Shown: positions 1-10,400 of the stretch, in pieces
How positions within the stretch are numbered: position 1 is the first letter of the stretch
Layout of the letters: every line of letters starts with the position of its first letter
NCBI GenBank assembly: GCA_020344415.1
Contig: CP070825.1
Span: forward strand, 713,206-777,205
Direction: 5' to 3'
DNA length: 64,000 nucleotides
DNA from: Candidatus Aminicenantota bacterium
GTDB lineage: Bacteria > Acidobacteriota > Aminicenantia > Aminicenantales > Aminicenantaceae
Notes under the pieces: generated by a model
Told to the model about the DNA's origin: nothing
The model's database searches: none
The model's input: the letters and a program-made list of their open reading frames with translations, nothing else
Made by a program: the position numbers and the translations under genes

Positions 1-1996
1 AAAACTGATGAGAACGGCTGAAATAAAGGGGATTTAAAGCAGTTAGATATTGAAGCATCAGATAGTCTGAATAACGAGAAAAGGAAGTTTTAAAAATAGT
101 TTTTCCCTTGCCAAAGATGTCGAAGATTAAGCCAAAACGCGGTGATAAGGAATTCCAAGCTATCAATCTTTTCTGCCCCTCGACTTCGTTTTGACCAAAA
201 GGATTCACTCCATATGTTGGGCTGATCAATTCTTCGCCTAATTTATATGAAACAGCATTTCCGCTTTCTGTTTTGAAGATTGCCGGCTGATCAGCGGCGC
301 TCCGGTCGAATCTGATGCCTAGATTTAAAGTCAACCTTTCAGCGATTATAATGGAATCTTGAACAAAAAAGCCAAATCTTCTAACTTCACTTTTCTGAAT
401 TAATCCTCCCTTTTCTTTGCTGGCAAGGGTGAAATGAATTTTTCCTTTTCCAACTGTGTTGCCTGTAGAAGGAGATTCGTCCAGCCCGAAATAATAGGGG
501 CTTCCAAAATAATAATCTATCAATAGGTTGTTCTCTTTCCATGCTGACCATTCTCCATAAATATATTCGTACTCTCCGCCAGCTTTGAATTCGTGGTGTC
601 CTCCCAGAAAGCTGTCCGCGTAGTGAGTTATAGATGCTTCAGTCTGAAATCTTTTTGTTAGCTGTGTTTCGTTGAACAGGGCACTTCCCCAGAGGTGACC
701 TGTGCTTTCGTCGAAAAATTGTGGATTATTTTTTCCTTCTTCGTTAAGAAACAATGGGAGCCTATGATGCGTGTATCCTGTTTTCACATCAACAAAGGTG
801 TTTTGATTCATAATGTAATTCAGCGCTCCATTCAGCAAATAATGTTTTCCGTGATCCAGGATACGAGTAGCCTCTTCTGTTAGATTCCAGTCAAGAGAGC
901 TATTATAGATGGGTTGATAGGTGTTCGAATAATTAAACATCCCTGAAATTTTTAATTTGGGATCGAATTTACTCGTCAACTTGAAAAAGCCCATTTTTTC
1001 CTTGTTGCTCCAATCGAATTCTTCATGCTTGTTCCCTTGAGGATCTGTCCATGGAATGAAAGAAGTTGTTTGAGATTGTGAAATATAGCGGAGATTCCCG
1101 AAAAACCACATTTTATCAACTAAAAGAGAACCCCCCAAGGTTAATGAAAAATCCCACAATTTTGTATCCATGGGCGCGGGAGAGGCTTCCATTGCACTTA
1201 ATTCTTCTTCAGTCCAAAAAGTGCTTGCAAAGTCATCACTTGTATGAAAGAGAGAGAGGTGCCCACTGAAATCATTTCCTCCTGACTTGGTAATAATATT
1301 GATGAATCCGCCGTCAATAGGACCCAGTTCCGCTGGATGAGCTGCAGTTTCCAATTCAATTTCCTCCAGAATATCAAAATTGATGTTCGTAGATAGATGC
1401 ATTCCCCGTGGGTCATTAATATATGTGGAATCAAGGGCATAGATGTTTGCCCTCGAGGTGGAACCGTGAATAATGGATGTTTGCTGATAGGGAATGCCTT
1501 CTGAAATGATCCCAGCTACAGAGTTGATAATATCGTGCAGGTCTCTATCGAGAGGGATATTTTTTAGAATGTCCTTTTCTATAATCACGGCAGTTTTTGC
1601 CGACTCTTGGTCTCCTGTTGGTGACGTAAGTTTGGTGGTTATCTCCTCTTCTATTGTAGTCTTCTCTAAAGTGATGTAGAGAGTGGTGGTCATTCCTACA
1701 CTGACTATAATGTCCTCAATGTTGACTGTTTTAAATCCCGGCATTTCAGCCATGATTTTATATCGACCAGGCGGGAGGCTAAAGAATTTAATTCTGCCAG
1801 TGTCAGAGGTGATATAGGTCTGCATTCCCAATAGCGCTGGCGAAGAAAGATAAACAAAGGCTCCAGGCAAAGGAAATCCTTCTGTATCTGTAATTTTTGC
1901 TTTGATAGAGCCAGTTTGCCTTTGTGCAGTGGCCAGTGAGGCAAATATTATGGGTAAATATATAATCAAGAAAATCTTAATTGATTTTTTCTTCAC
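1..1996 (-). CDS. TonB-dependent outer-membrane receptor, 3' end beyond the window
   Basis: One open frame runs from a GTG at 1994-1996 to base 1 without a stop, giving about 665 residues, so the C-terminal barrel strands lie outside. A GGAGG lies just upstream of the GTG. The N-terminus is a signal peptide ending near LATAQRQ, then a carboxypeptidase-regulatory-like domain (QTGSIKAKITDTEGFPLPGA, residues about 27-110), then a plug domain with the INIITKSGG motif around residue 220, then barrel sequence. This is the Oar/CarboxypepD_reg type of receptor common in Acidobacteriota and Bacteroidota, in which the plug gates import energised by TonB-ExbBD. It is a diverged paralogue of the receptor at 7436-10603. 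The substrate cannot be told. Fragments in other frames of this stretch are shadows. Confidence 0.9.
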   Translation of the reverse strand, partial: MKKKSIKIFLIIYLPIIFASLATAQRQTGSIKAKITDTEGFPLPGAFVYLSSPALLGMQTYITSDTGRIKFFSLPPGRYKIMAEMPGFKTVNIEDIIVSVGMTTTLYITLEKTTIEEEITTKLTSPTGDQESAKTAVIIEKDILKNIPLDRDLHDIINSVAGIISEGIPYQQTSIIHGSTSRANIYALDSTYINDPRGMHLSTNINFDILEEIELETAAHPAELGPIDGGFINIITKSGGNDFSGHLSLFHTSDDFASTFWTEEELSAMEASPAPMDTKLWDFSLTLGGSLLVDKMWFFGNLRYISQSQTTSFIPWTDPQGNKHEEFDWSNKEKMGFFKLTSKFDPKLKISGMFNYSNTYQPIYNSSLDWNLTEEATRILDHGKHYLLNGALNYIMNQNTFVDVKTGYTHHRLPLFLNEEGKNNPQFFDESTGHLWGSALFNETQLTKRFQTEASITHYADSFLGGHHEFKAGGEYEYIYGEWSAWKENNLLIDYYFGSPYYFGLDESPSTGNTVGKGKIHFTLASKEKGGLIQKSEVRRFGFFVQDSIIIAERLTLNLGIRFDRSAADQPAIFKTESGNAVSYKLGEELISPTYGVNPFGQNEVEGQKRLIAWNSLSPRFGLIFDIFGKGKTIFKTSFSRYSDYLMLQYLTALNPLYFSRSHQF

Positions 1997-2335
1997 CTAA
2001 TTCCTCCTTCACTTTTGCTTTTCCTTAGAATGTGGCTTTTGTCAATTTTCTCCCTTGCGCTGAAAAGCCTACTTTTTCGAGGAAAGAATAATTCTTCATG
2101 CGTTTTTATTTTGGCATGGGATTTTAACATCTTTGCGTAATGAATTGATAATATTAACAATTATACGTGTTTTTTTCAATTATTTTTTGAGATGTACCAC
2201 TCATTTTTAATCTCAATTCAGATGCTTTTTAGCCAATTTATAGGAAACCAAATATTTTTTGCTTTTCGTCTTCTTCGCAAACTCTGGAATGATCCAGTCA
2301 ACGGGCGGCATTTCCACCTTTCATTTTTTTCTCCA
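1997..2335. other. intergenic region upstream of the receptor gene
   Basis: AT-rich, 339 bases, between the start of the receptor gene and the stop of the upstream aminotransferase gene. It should hold the receptor promoter on the minus strand. I see no convincing -35/-10 pair, RNA gene or repeat. Confidence 0.5.
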
Positions 2336-3604
2336 TTACGCGAAGCTTGCCGTGGCTTTGAGAAACAGCTCTATCTCTGCCGGCGTATTATAATGGCACG
2401 CTGACAATCTAATAAAGCTTTGTATGCCAAGCTGTTTCAACATAGCCGCAAAAAACGGATCTTGTCCAGGGGCATGGAGTCTGATTTGCTCATCCTTGTA
2501 AAGTCCGCATCCTTTAGCTGATTCGATCCCTTCTAAGTTAAATCCAACAAGACACGCGCGCCTTGATAGATCCTCTCCCATCCCATAGACAGTAACATGT
2601 TTCATATCCTTGAAGCCGTTAATTTTATCTGTACCGTTGATTAGCGCAGACAAAAGACCTGTCGAATGTGCCTTTATACTCTGCATGGCAGCCACAACCA
2701 GTGCGCGCCGATCTGCAGAATCTGTGAAATGACCACCCAGCCAGCACAGATAGTCTACAACGGCAGACCAGGCCGCATAAGATTGATGCTCTACACCGCC
2801 CAGATCCCAACTCGTTTCAGGTTTAAAAATGTATTTCCAATGCGGAAGCCTTGCTAATCTATCTGAAACATGAGCATATCCACACCCCTTGACGCCATAG
2901 TTTTTGTAAGGGGCAATGACATAGGCATCGGCTCCTATCTCTTCAACGTCAATCAGATCAGATGGCGAGTACTGGACACCATCGACCATGATATACAAAT
3001 CAGGCTTTATCTTCCTTGCTTCTTTGATAATTGTTTTGACGTCAAATGTTTCACCGGTAACATTAGAAGTGTGTATGACAGCGAGAAAACAGGTGTCCTT
3101 GTCAATTTTTTCGAAAATTGAATCTAGCGAGACAGAGCCTGTTTCTCGGTTGGGTTCGGCGATACGCTCTTCTTTCCCGTATTTCTCGGCAAATAAGGTT
3201 ACTGCACTCCGGACTGAAGCGTGGTCTAGTCCAGTTGTCACAACGTTTGTTCCTGGGACGGCAGAGAGAACAGCGTTTGTAATGCGATATATCACGTGGC
3301 TGCTGCTCCAGCCGGGTATGGTTTGCCCAGATTTCGCTCCGAAAAAGGTCATGAGGTCTTCAATCCCTTGTGCGGTAGCCTCGACTGAGTGATTGGATCC
3401 AGGATTCGCTCTTCCCTGTTGATCTGGCAGGCATGTCTCTTTTCCCATCGCTTCGATCACTGATTTTGGTCTTAGCGCGCCTGAAGCAGCTTCAAGGTAA
3501 ATACGTTTTCCGGAATAGGGATCCCAATCCACATATACAAACCTGCTCCTAATCTCTTCCATTAACTTGCGTGGATACAACCCTTTTTCATAATCGTTAG
3601 CCAC
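2336..3604 (-). CDS. class V aminotransferase-fold PLP enzyme (cysteine desulfurase/selenocysteine lyase-like)
   Basis: 422 residues from a GTG preceded by GAAGGAGG at good spacing. The fold-type I PLP landmarks of the class V family are visible: the cofactor-facing Asp at 208 (MVDGVQ), the probable Schiff-base Lys at 234 (APYKNYG), and a His at 128 in GLDHASV near the ring-stacking position. The family includes NifS/IscS, SufS, kynureninase and isopenicillin-N epimerase-like proteins. No clear mobile-loop catalytic Cys of a true desulfurase is seen, and no isc, suf or sel gene is nearby, so the reaction is open: a small-molecule lyase or epimerase is as likely as sulfur transfer. The gene stands alone between the receptor gene and the GWxTD gene, all on the same strand. 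Confidence 0.8.
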   Translation of the reverse strand: MANDYEKGLYPRKLMEEIRSRFVYVDWDPYSGKRIYLEAASGALRPKSVIEAMGKETCLPDQQGRANPGSNHSVEATAQGIEDLMTFFGAKSGQTIPGWSSSHVIYRITNAVLSAVPGTNVVTTGLDHASVRSAVTLFAEKYGKEERIAEPNRETGSVSLDSIFEKIDKDTCFLAVIHTSNVTGETFDVKTIIKEARKIKPDLYIMVDGVQYSPSDLIDVEEIGADAYVIAPYKNYGVKGCGYAHVSDRLARLPHWKYIFKPETSWDLGGVEHQSYAAWSAVVDYLCWLGGHFTDSADRRALVVAAMQSIKAHSTGLLSALINGTDKINGFKDMKHVTVYGMGEDLSRRACLVGFNLEGIESAKGCGLYKDEQIRLHAPGQDPFFAAMLKQLGIQSFIRLSACHYNTPAEIELFLKATASFA

Positions 3605-3782
3605 TGTTCAACCTCCTTCAGAGTTGAGCTAATGTTCCTTATTTTAGCTTTATAAAAGAGAATATTCTAGGTTCTGAGGATTTAAATGATTGTTTTATTA
3701 TTTCTATTTGTCTCCTTCAAGATGACTAGCAGAGGAAAAAAAGGAGAAAGGGAACTCAATTATATTGCAGTGGGTTATTCTA

Positions 3783-4847
3783 TTATTTTATCTTTATTAT
3801 TTCTAGCTTGCGCAGCCTTTTTTGCAGGATATTATCGCGGAGAGAAAAGTAGATCTCGTTTGTACCCTTTTCTAAAGGAATCATTATCATTTCAGTCAGA
3901 GAGAGGCCTTCTTTGATATTTTTTTTGAGCTTTTCGGCTGAGAGCCGTTCCTTTATCTCTTTTTTCTCTCCGTAGGTGCTTTTTAGCTCAAAATATTTTA
4001 CTTCTAGGCTCAGTTCTAAATCATAGGCATAAATGCCGTTTTCTTTCTTATAGCTTATGGCTCCGAATGGAATTTCAAAGATACAGTTAACCGAATAATT
4101 TTCTTCTTCACTTTTTTCGATTTTTCCAAATGATTTCTCATAATCTAGGAAAGGAAGAATTTTAGTCAGAGATTCGTCCTTCTCGATTTCCCCAATCCAT
4201 TGATACTTGACCATATTGGGATCGCTCTGGATATAACTCATCATGGAAAAGGGTTTAACTTCTACATTTGTGGTTAATTTGTAATCTCCGGTGCTTTCAT
4301 AGTCGACAAAGACAAGTATCAATGGACCCGAAAAATAATCGGGATATTGATTGTAGACCCAGATTTCTGTGGGTCTTTCGGTCCTGGTGCCCTCTTCAAG
4401 CAGGTCAGAACTGAGCTCCCTTAATCCTTTTTTTAGTTCGACTGTATGTTCACCCATACTTTTTTTAATAACATCTGTGGGCGGCCCCAAAAGGATAAAG
4501 ATTCGTCCTCTATCTGTCATCCAACCTGGGATTCCCGCCCGAAAGGCTTTATCCGCTAGGGCAAGCCTCGAGTAGTACTGGCTTCGGAATTCGTTTTCTG
4601 CGGTCTCCGGAGTTGGGTCCCTCCTTTTCCAGAAATCCGCTATGAATTCAGCCCTGTCCTCGAGCGGTATTTCACGAAAAATCCTCTCTTCCTGAGGTGT
4701 GACGATATAGCGGATGACGTCCAGAAATTTTTGACTCTGAGGATCTAAGGAAGGCTTCACGATTTTATAAGAAGCACAGAATAGATGAAAATAGAGAGGT
4801 ATGATCAAGAAAAAAAGATAAAAGATATTCTTCCTTCTTTTTTTCAT
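3783..4847 (-). CDS. GWxTD-domain protein, probably exported
   Basis: 354 residues from the ATG at 4845-4847. The open frame reaches back to 5042, but the segment before this ATG is low-quality and lies over a dispersed repeat, while this start gives a clean basic plus hydrophobic leader (MKKRRKNIFYLFFLIIPLYF). The leader is followed by Cys24, though the residues before it are not a textbook lipobox. The signature GWMTD is at residues 108-112, followed by RGRIFILLGPP. GWxTD proteins are a family of unknown function, known mostly from Acidobacteriota and related phyla and often encoded beside TPR and sulfatase-like genes, as here. The C-terminal half is beta-rich. The SD is weak. It is probably co-transcribed with the sulfatase-like gene upstream. 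Confidence 0.8.
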   Translation of the reverse strand: MKKRRKNIFYLFFLIIPLYFHLFCASYKIVKPSLDPQSQKFLDVIRYIVTPQEERIFREIPLEDRAEFIADFWKRRDPTPETAENEFRSQYYSRLALADKAFRAGIPGWMTDRGRIFILLGPPTDVIKKSMGEHTVELKKGLRELSSDLLEEGTRTERPTEIWVYNQYPDYFSGPLILVFVDYESTGDYKLTTNVEVKPFSMMSYIQSDPNMVKYQWIGEIEKDESLTKILPFLDYEKSFGKIEKSEEENYSVNCIFEIPFGAISYKKENGIYAYDLELSLEVKYFELKSTYGEKKEIKERLSAEKLKKNIKEGLSLTEMIMIPLEKGTNEIYFSLRDNILQKRLRKLEIIKIK

Positions 4848-5098
4848 TTTTTTTCTCGGTCCAAAAGCATCATACTTATATGTCATTACGAGAAGCCCAG
4901 AAGATTCCTCGTCCGTCTCGGAACTGGATGAGAAATTTATCCTTTTATTGTTATTGTGCACAAACGAATGGAATATATCAATATTCGATACAAAATTGTC
5001 ATGGCGCCAAATTCGAAAGCTTGCATAAGGTTTTTCTCTCATTGAGGAGGCTCTTTATGAATTATGCTAGAATCGCATCAAAGTTGGCCATCCTCGGA

Positions 5099-7231
5099 TC
5101 ATTTCTGGCACTGTTCAATGAGGGCGTCTAATTTCTCTCTTTCTGCGGGAGCCATGAGATTGTAGTATCGTTTCTTATACTCACTGAGCAGATCAAACGC
5201 TTTGGTTTTATTGCCAGTGTTTAAATAGGCTATGGCTAGATCGAAATGAGCCTGGCTGAAATCGGGATTTGCTTCCAGGGCTTTTTCCCAGCAGTAGATA
5301 GCCCCTCCCAGGTCTCCTTGTTGTCTGTAGGCGTGGCCTAATCCATAGTATGGAGCTGGGTATTCAGGATCTAGTTCTATGGCTTTTTTGTAGTATTCGA
5401 AGCATCTAGAATAGACGAAGGAATCTCTTGATTGCAGGCCGTGGGAATAGCAGGCATTGGCAAGGTTGTTGTAGAGCTCAGGATGCTTATTATCCAGGGA
5501 AAGACCCATCTCGAAAGATTTGATCGCCTTGTCAAAATTGCCTTTCTTGGCATACGCAGTCCCGAGGTTATCCCATATTTCCGGATCATACTCAGTTTCC
5601 CTCATGTTCATTTTTTCGAAAGAGCCGATGACTTTGTCATACTGTTGAGCAGAAATGAGCCCTTTCATGTATTCGATGAATATTTCGTAGCTTGAGGGAA
5701 GAGCATCGAGCCCTTGCTCCAGGACTGCAAGAGCGTCCTCTTTATTTCCCATCTCTTGATAGATGGAAGCAAGACGTTTATACGCCAAATCGATATCCTT
5801 TCTTTCTTCTATGATTTCCTTCAAAAGCTTGATTCCCGCGTCCTGTTTTCCCTCTTTATACAGGTTCCAGCCTTCATCAATTTTATTTATATAAGGAACG
5901 AGAACTTTCACATCATCTTTGACACTAAAGTCCTTCTTTTTCGAAACTCGAACGCTCGAGACATAGCCTAAGCTTGCTAGTTTTTCGCGAGTTTTCCGGT
6001 CGACCTTTTGAGCAGCGTCAATTTTCTCAGATGGTGTCAGGGCAGCGATGATTTCTTTGAGCTGCGATGTAAATTGAGCTGTTTTTTTTCTTTCGGCAAG
6101 GTTGTTGAGCTCATCAAAATCATGGTTCAGGTCATAGAGCTCAGGAATAGGAGAGTCGACAAATTTTTTCTTTTGGAGCATAAATCCCTTCAGAGGAGCC
6201 CATCCGCGGCTGTAGTAGGGATACAAAGATTCGAAGTAGATTGGCCTTTCAGGCAGTTTTTTCCCCTTTAAGGCTGGGAGGAGAGAGATTCCCTGGAGAA
6301 AAGGTGGCATATTGATTCCAAGCACATCACAGACTGTCGGGAATATGTCCACGTGACTGACATAGTCATCGATACGACCCGAGGCTTTTTCAGGAAGTGA
6401 GATGATGAGAGGGATCCAGATGGATGAATTATAGGCGAAAAAACCGTGAGTCTCCTCACCGTGCTGGCCTAATGACTCGCCGTGGTCCCCGGTGAAAATA
6501 ATGAGAGTCGAATCGAACAGTTTGTTCTCTTTCATATGATCGAAGAGCTTTCCCATGACCCAATCGACGTAGGCAACTTCCCCCTCGTACAGATGATCTC
6601 TATATTGAGATTTAAAAGGCTCGGGAGGATCGTACGGGGTATGCGGATCCCAGCAATGGACCCAGAGAAACCAGGGAGATATTCGACCTTTCAGCCAATC
6701 AAGGGCGGCCTCGATCACAGCTTCAGCGTTTCTCTCTAACGAGGAGAGATTTACTGAGTGAACGCGGCTGTATTTATCATCGTAGAGGTCGAAGCCCTGG
6801 GATAGTCCAAACCTCGAATCGAGCGGGTAGGCTCCCACGAAGGCTCCGGTTGAATAGCCATTATTCCTGAGGTGCTCGGCTAGGGTTAACAACTCTTCGC
6901 TTACGATGAAATTTAAATTTTCATGAACTCCATGATGGTTTGGCGTTGTCCCTAAGAGCATATTCGCATGAGATGGCAGTGTAGTAGATGTGTTGGCAAA
7001 AGCTCTAGAAAAAAGCATGCTTCTCTCTGCAAGATTATCAATATTCGGAGTTTTAGGGTATTGGCTACCATAACAGCTCAACCTGTCAGCTCTGAGTGTG
7101 TCTATGGTGATAAGAAGAAAATTTTGTTTTGTTTCTTCTTTCTTTAGGGAATACATGGAGAGTGGAGCAAACATAATCCCGAGAAGAATAAACATCAGGA
7201 GAGACCAGGTATGAATACGATTTCTTTTCAT
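5099..7231 (-). CDS. membrane-anchored sulfatase-like hydrolase/transferase with C-terminal TPR repeats
   Basis: 710 residues from the ATG at 7229-7231, preceded by AAAGAAGAG. An in-frame GTG at 7333 lacks an SD. Residues 8-28 form an N-terminal membrane anchor. Residues about 37-330 are an alkaline phosphatase/sulfatase-fold domain: metal-binding Asp44 in TIDTLRAD, HDPHTPYDPP-type active-site strings, and FTGDHGESLGQHGE. The nucleophile position reads T-L-P-S-H (84-88) instead of C/S-x-P-x-R, so formylglycine cannot form; Thr as nucleophile recalls phosphoethanolamine or phosphoglycerol transferases. Residues about 470-690 hold at least five TPRs (for example YPAPYYGLGHAYRQQGD). It lies between the TonB receptor and GWxTD genes. 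A true sulfatase role is doubtful; a phosphotransferase or phosphatase acting in the periplasm is a better guess. Confidence 0.85.
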   Translation of the reverse strand: MKRNRIHTWSLLMFILLGIMFAPLSMYSLKKEETKQNFLLITIDTLRADRLSCYGSQYPKTPNIDNLAERSMLFSRAFANTSTTLPSHANMLLGTTPNHHGVHENLNFIVSEELLTLAEHLRNNGYSTGAFVGAYPLDSRFGLSQGFDLYDDKYSRVHSVNLSSLERNAEAVIEAALDWLKGRISPWFLWVHCWDPHTPYDPPEPFKSQYRDHLYEGEVAYVDWVMGKLFDHMKENKLFDSTLIIFTGDHGESLGQHGEETHGFFAYNSSIWIPLIISLPEKASGRIDDYVSHVDIFPTVCDVLGINMPPFLQGISLLPALKGKKLPERPIYFESLYPYYSRGWAPLKGFMLQKKKFVDSPIPELYDLNHDFDELNNLAERKKTAQFTSQLKEIIAALTPSEKIDAAQKVDRKTREKLASLGYVSSVRVSKKKDFSVKDDVKVLVPYINKIDEGWNLYKEGKQDAGIKLLKEIIEERKDIDLAYKRLASIYQEMGNKEDALAVLEQGLDALPSSYEIFIEYMKGLISAQQYDKVIGSFEKMNMRETEYDPEIWDNLGTAYAKKGNFDKAIKSFEMGLSLDNKHPELYNNLANACYSHGLQSRDSFVYSRCFEYYKKAIELDPEYPAPYYGLGHAYRQQGDLGGAIYCWEKALEANPDFSQAHFDLAIAYLNTGNKTKAFDLLSEYKKRYYNLMAPAEREKLDALIEQCQK

Positions 7232-7363
7232 GACTCTTCTTTCTTTAGAAACCCTAGACGAGAAAAAAACTAGATTTTGAAATTTCACATTTCTGTATAT
7301 GATTCTAAACGAAAAAGATGTTTTTTTCTTCACATAAAGTAGCTAGAGAAATTCCCTAAAATT

Positions 7364-7401
7364 CCAAAGAAAAAAGAGGGAGGGATGATTCCCTCCCTCT
7401 T
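7364..7401 (-). terminator. rho-independent terminator of the TonB receptor gene
   Basis: A perfect 12-bp stem (AAGAGGGAGGGA at 7374-7385 with its complement at 7390-7401) and a 4-base loop. On the minus strand it is followed by a T-rich run at 7364-7373. It lies about 35 bases past the stop of the receptor gene at 7436, so it should separate the receptor transcript from the sulfatase-like gene, or attenuate it. Confidence 0.85.
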
Positions 7402-7435
7402 AGCGTGTCGAACTAAGCAGTGTGTTCGACTCTAA

Positions 7436-10400
7436 CTAGAACGTGAACCTTGCTCCAAAACGGAAGGAGCGGACACCGTAAGCGCTTGTTATGTCTCCGT
7501 AGTCTGAGTCTAATTCGATTTCCGGTGGATCTCTGTAAGGCCAGATATATGGGTTAGGATTCTGTTCGATGTTGAGACCGCTTCTTCCCCCTATATTGAA
7601 GGCATCAATGTAGAGGCTCAGCTTGCCGAACTCACCAAAAGTGAAGGATTTCTCCACTCTCATATCCATCATGGTGTAGGAAGGATTTCTTCGAGTTCCA
7701 CGCGTCTCGGGAGCGACATCATCATAAGTGTCTTGGGTATCAATACTTGAGGGGAAATAAACACGCGAAATCGTTCTCCTCCAGGCTGACCCTGAGCGGT
7801 GCTGGAAGTAGGCGGTAAAGACGATGTCGTAGGGGAGCATGACAGTTCCCATGATCTTGATCTGGAGTGGGCGATCATAAGCCACCCGACCGTAGGAATT
7901 TATCATCACGTTGGGGTTGTCGAACAGACTTGACTCGCCTTCTGTCTCTGAGTATGCGGGGCTGGCATTGCCTTTGAAGGCAGAATACAGGATCGAGCCC
8001 TTAAGCTGCCACCTGTTTGACATCCTCTTGTCGAAAGTCAGCACAAGAGCGGTGTATTCCCTCTTGGCTTCTGGAGGATTCGCACCTTCGTAAGCCCGCG
8101 TAGGCGCGTAATCAGCCAGGCCATAAATAGTCATATTCTGGTCATCTGCTGTTCCCCATTCTCCATCCCAGCCAGGGTCGATAAAATCATACGGGAGCCA
8201 GATGGGCCGTCCTTGGTCATCGACAGCAGTGGGATCATAGCCGTTGAACTTATCCACGTCCTCGACGATGTTCTTGTTCACCTTGTAGATGAACTGGAGC
8301 CCCAGTTTAAAGTCCTTGACCAGCTCGTGCTCGATGCCCCCCATGAATTCATGCATGTAAGGAGCCTTCAAGTCTTCGGGATAGTATTGAAAATCCGGGT
8401 CTTGAATGTCATAACTGGTCAATCTGTACTGATCTCCATCTGCGTCAAGGTACTGAGGCTGAACAGGTGAACCGTATCGTCCATCGGGTACAGGAAGGTC
8501 CATGTAGCCATTTCTGTTCAGGTCGTACCAGTACCAGTTCAGGGCTCCGCCGCTCATTATGTTGGCGGCGTTGTACTTGGCGGACCAGATGGGCTCATAG
8601 TAGCGGCTGAAAGAGGCCTTTAGAGCTGTCTTTCCGTCACCGAAGAGGTCGTAGACGATACCGATTCTCGGCGAAAGAGTTGTGAACTCAACGATTTTTT
8701 TGTAAGGGGTAGTCATGGCATCAAAAGCAGACGTCTGGTTGAACTCTATGTCGGGATCGTTGTGATACTGGTCGTTCAGAGCATGGAGGAGTATAGTGGG
8801 AGTTGCGGCCAGAGCAGGGTTCAGGAATTCGGGTCCGATATCATACAGGTCGATCATATCGGGCCGTGTTTGCTCGGGTTCGTACTGGTAGCCGTAATCG
8901 AGACGAATTCCGACATTGATCGCCAGCTTCCCAAAGACAATGCTGTCCTGGGCAAAGCCAGAGAAACGGCGGGTGTTGTCATACGACGCCATGACGCCCT
9001 TTTCGGCATGGGCGCGGATTCTGAGCCGGCCTCGCCTACCTGAGGTTGAGTAGTAATACTTGTTGCCAGCGTTGTAATCTCTCCAGTACGTGTAGTAAGG
9101 ATTTCCGTCCTTGTACCTGTCAAGGCCGTAAATAGTGTGCTCGTATTCACCGCCAATCTTAAATTCGTGGCTTGCTCCCAGAAGGTCGTCTGCGAAGTGG
9201 GTCAACGAAACCGAAGCGAGGGCTTTTTTACGGATATAGTCGTCACCATAATAGGAGTTCCCCCATCTAACCTGATGCTTCCGGTCGTAGACAAAATAGT
9301 TGTCAGCGTATTCTGGCCTCAGAAGGATGGGAAAATGACGGTATACATACGTCCCGCGAATATCAGCAAATGTATTTTGGTTCAGGACCCAGTTTAACTG
9401 GTGGGTCGTGGTGTGAGTGTTCTCATGGTCCCAGACGATTGTGCACGCAAAAGTGTAGGTATTACTAGTTCTGTTCGAGTAAACAGGTTCATAAATATTG
9501 TTCCAATGATACATGCCCATGTACCGGATGTTTTTGGCGAGCTGGAAGGTCATTTTGGCAAATCCCATCCACTCCTCATGTTCGATGTCAAAATGCTGAA
9601 GCTCTGCTGGAGTGAATGTCCATTCCCTCAAGTTGATTTTTGCTAACCGAATATCAAAAGTTTGAGGATTGGCTTCCTCCCAGATAAGGCGACGGCCGTT
9701 GAGGAAGAACCATAACTTGTCTTGAATGATGGGACCGCCAAAGCTTAGGGAACCGTCTTTGTAATCTGCATATCTTCGGGGAGGATTGACTCCAACCGCC
9801 TCAAGATCTTCTGCGGAAAGCAGATCTTGGGCTAAGGAGTTTGCGGTATAATAGGCTGTAACGCTTCCTGTAAACTTGTTTCCACCGCTCTTGGTAACGA
9901 TGTTGACAACCACTGAATCTGTCTGTCCCATTTCAGCAGGAAGCGCTCCGATCCCGAATTCAATCTCTTCGTAGACATCGGTGTTGATGTTGGCCATGGA
10001 ATAGAAGGTGGCGGGATCGTTCATGGGGACACCGTCCAGCTGGTAGAGCTGACTCCGGACTGTTCCTCCTAAAATAGAAGAGGTTCTTCGGTATTGATTC
10101 CCACTCGATATAGCACCCGGGATAGAATTCTGGATACCGTAAAGGTCTCGGTTCATCGGGATAGTTGCCAGGAATTCTGCGCTGTAGTTGACACTAGTTT
10201 TTGAAGTCTCGACATCTACAACCGGCGATTCGGCGGTAACAGTGACCTCCTCTTCTATAGTGGCCACCGCTAATGTAATTGTTACTTCGGTAGTCTTTCC
10301 CACGCTGATGATCAGGCCTCTTCTGATTGTGGTTTTAAATCCGAGCATTTCGACTTTGACTTCGCATCCTCCAGGGCTGAGGGCTGGAAAACGAAACCTA

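Noticed and set aside
3686..3916. A 76-residue plus-strand frame with hydrophobic stretches
   Set aside because: It overlaps the 3' end of the GWxTD gene, lacks an SD and resembles no family.
4848..5042. N-terminal extension of the GWxTD protein to 5042
   Set aside because: The extra residues precede a good signal/anchor start, include a TCATTACGAG repeat fragment and look non-coding.
5433..5700. Small plus-strand frames over the sulfatase-like/TPR gene
   Set aside because: Shadows of the TPR coding region, which has clear repeats on the minus strand.
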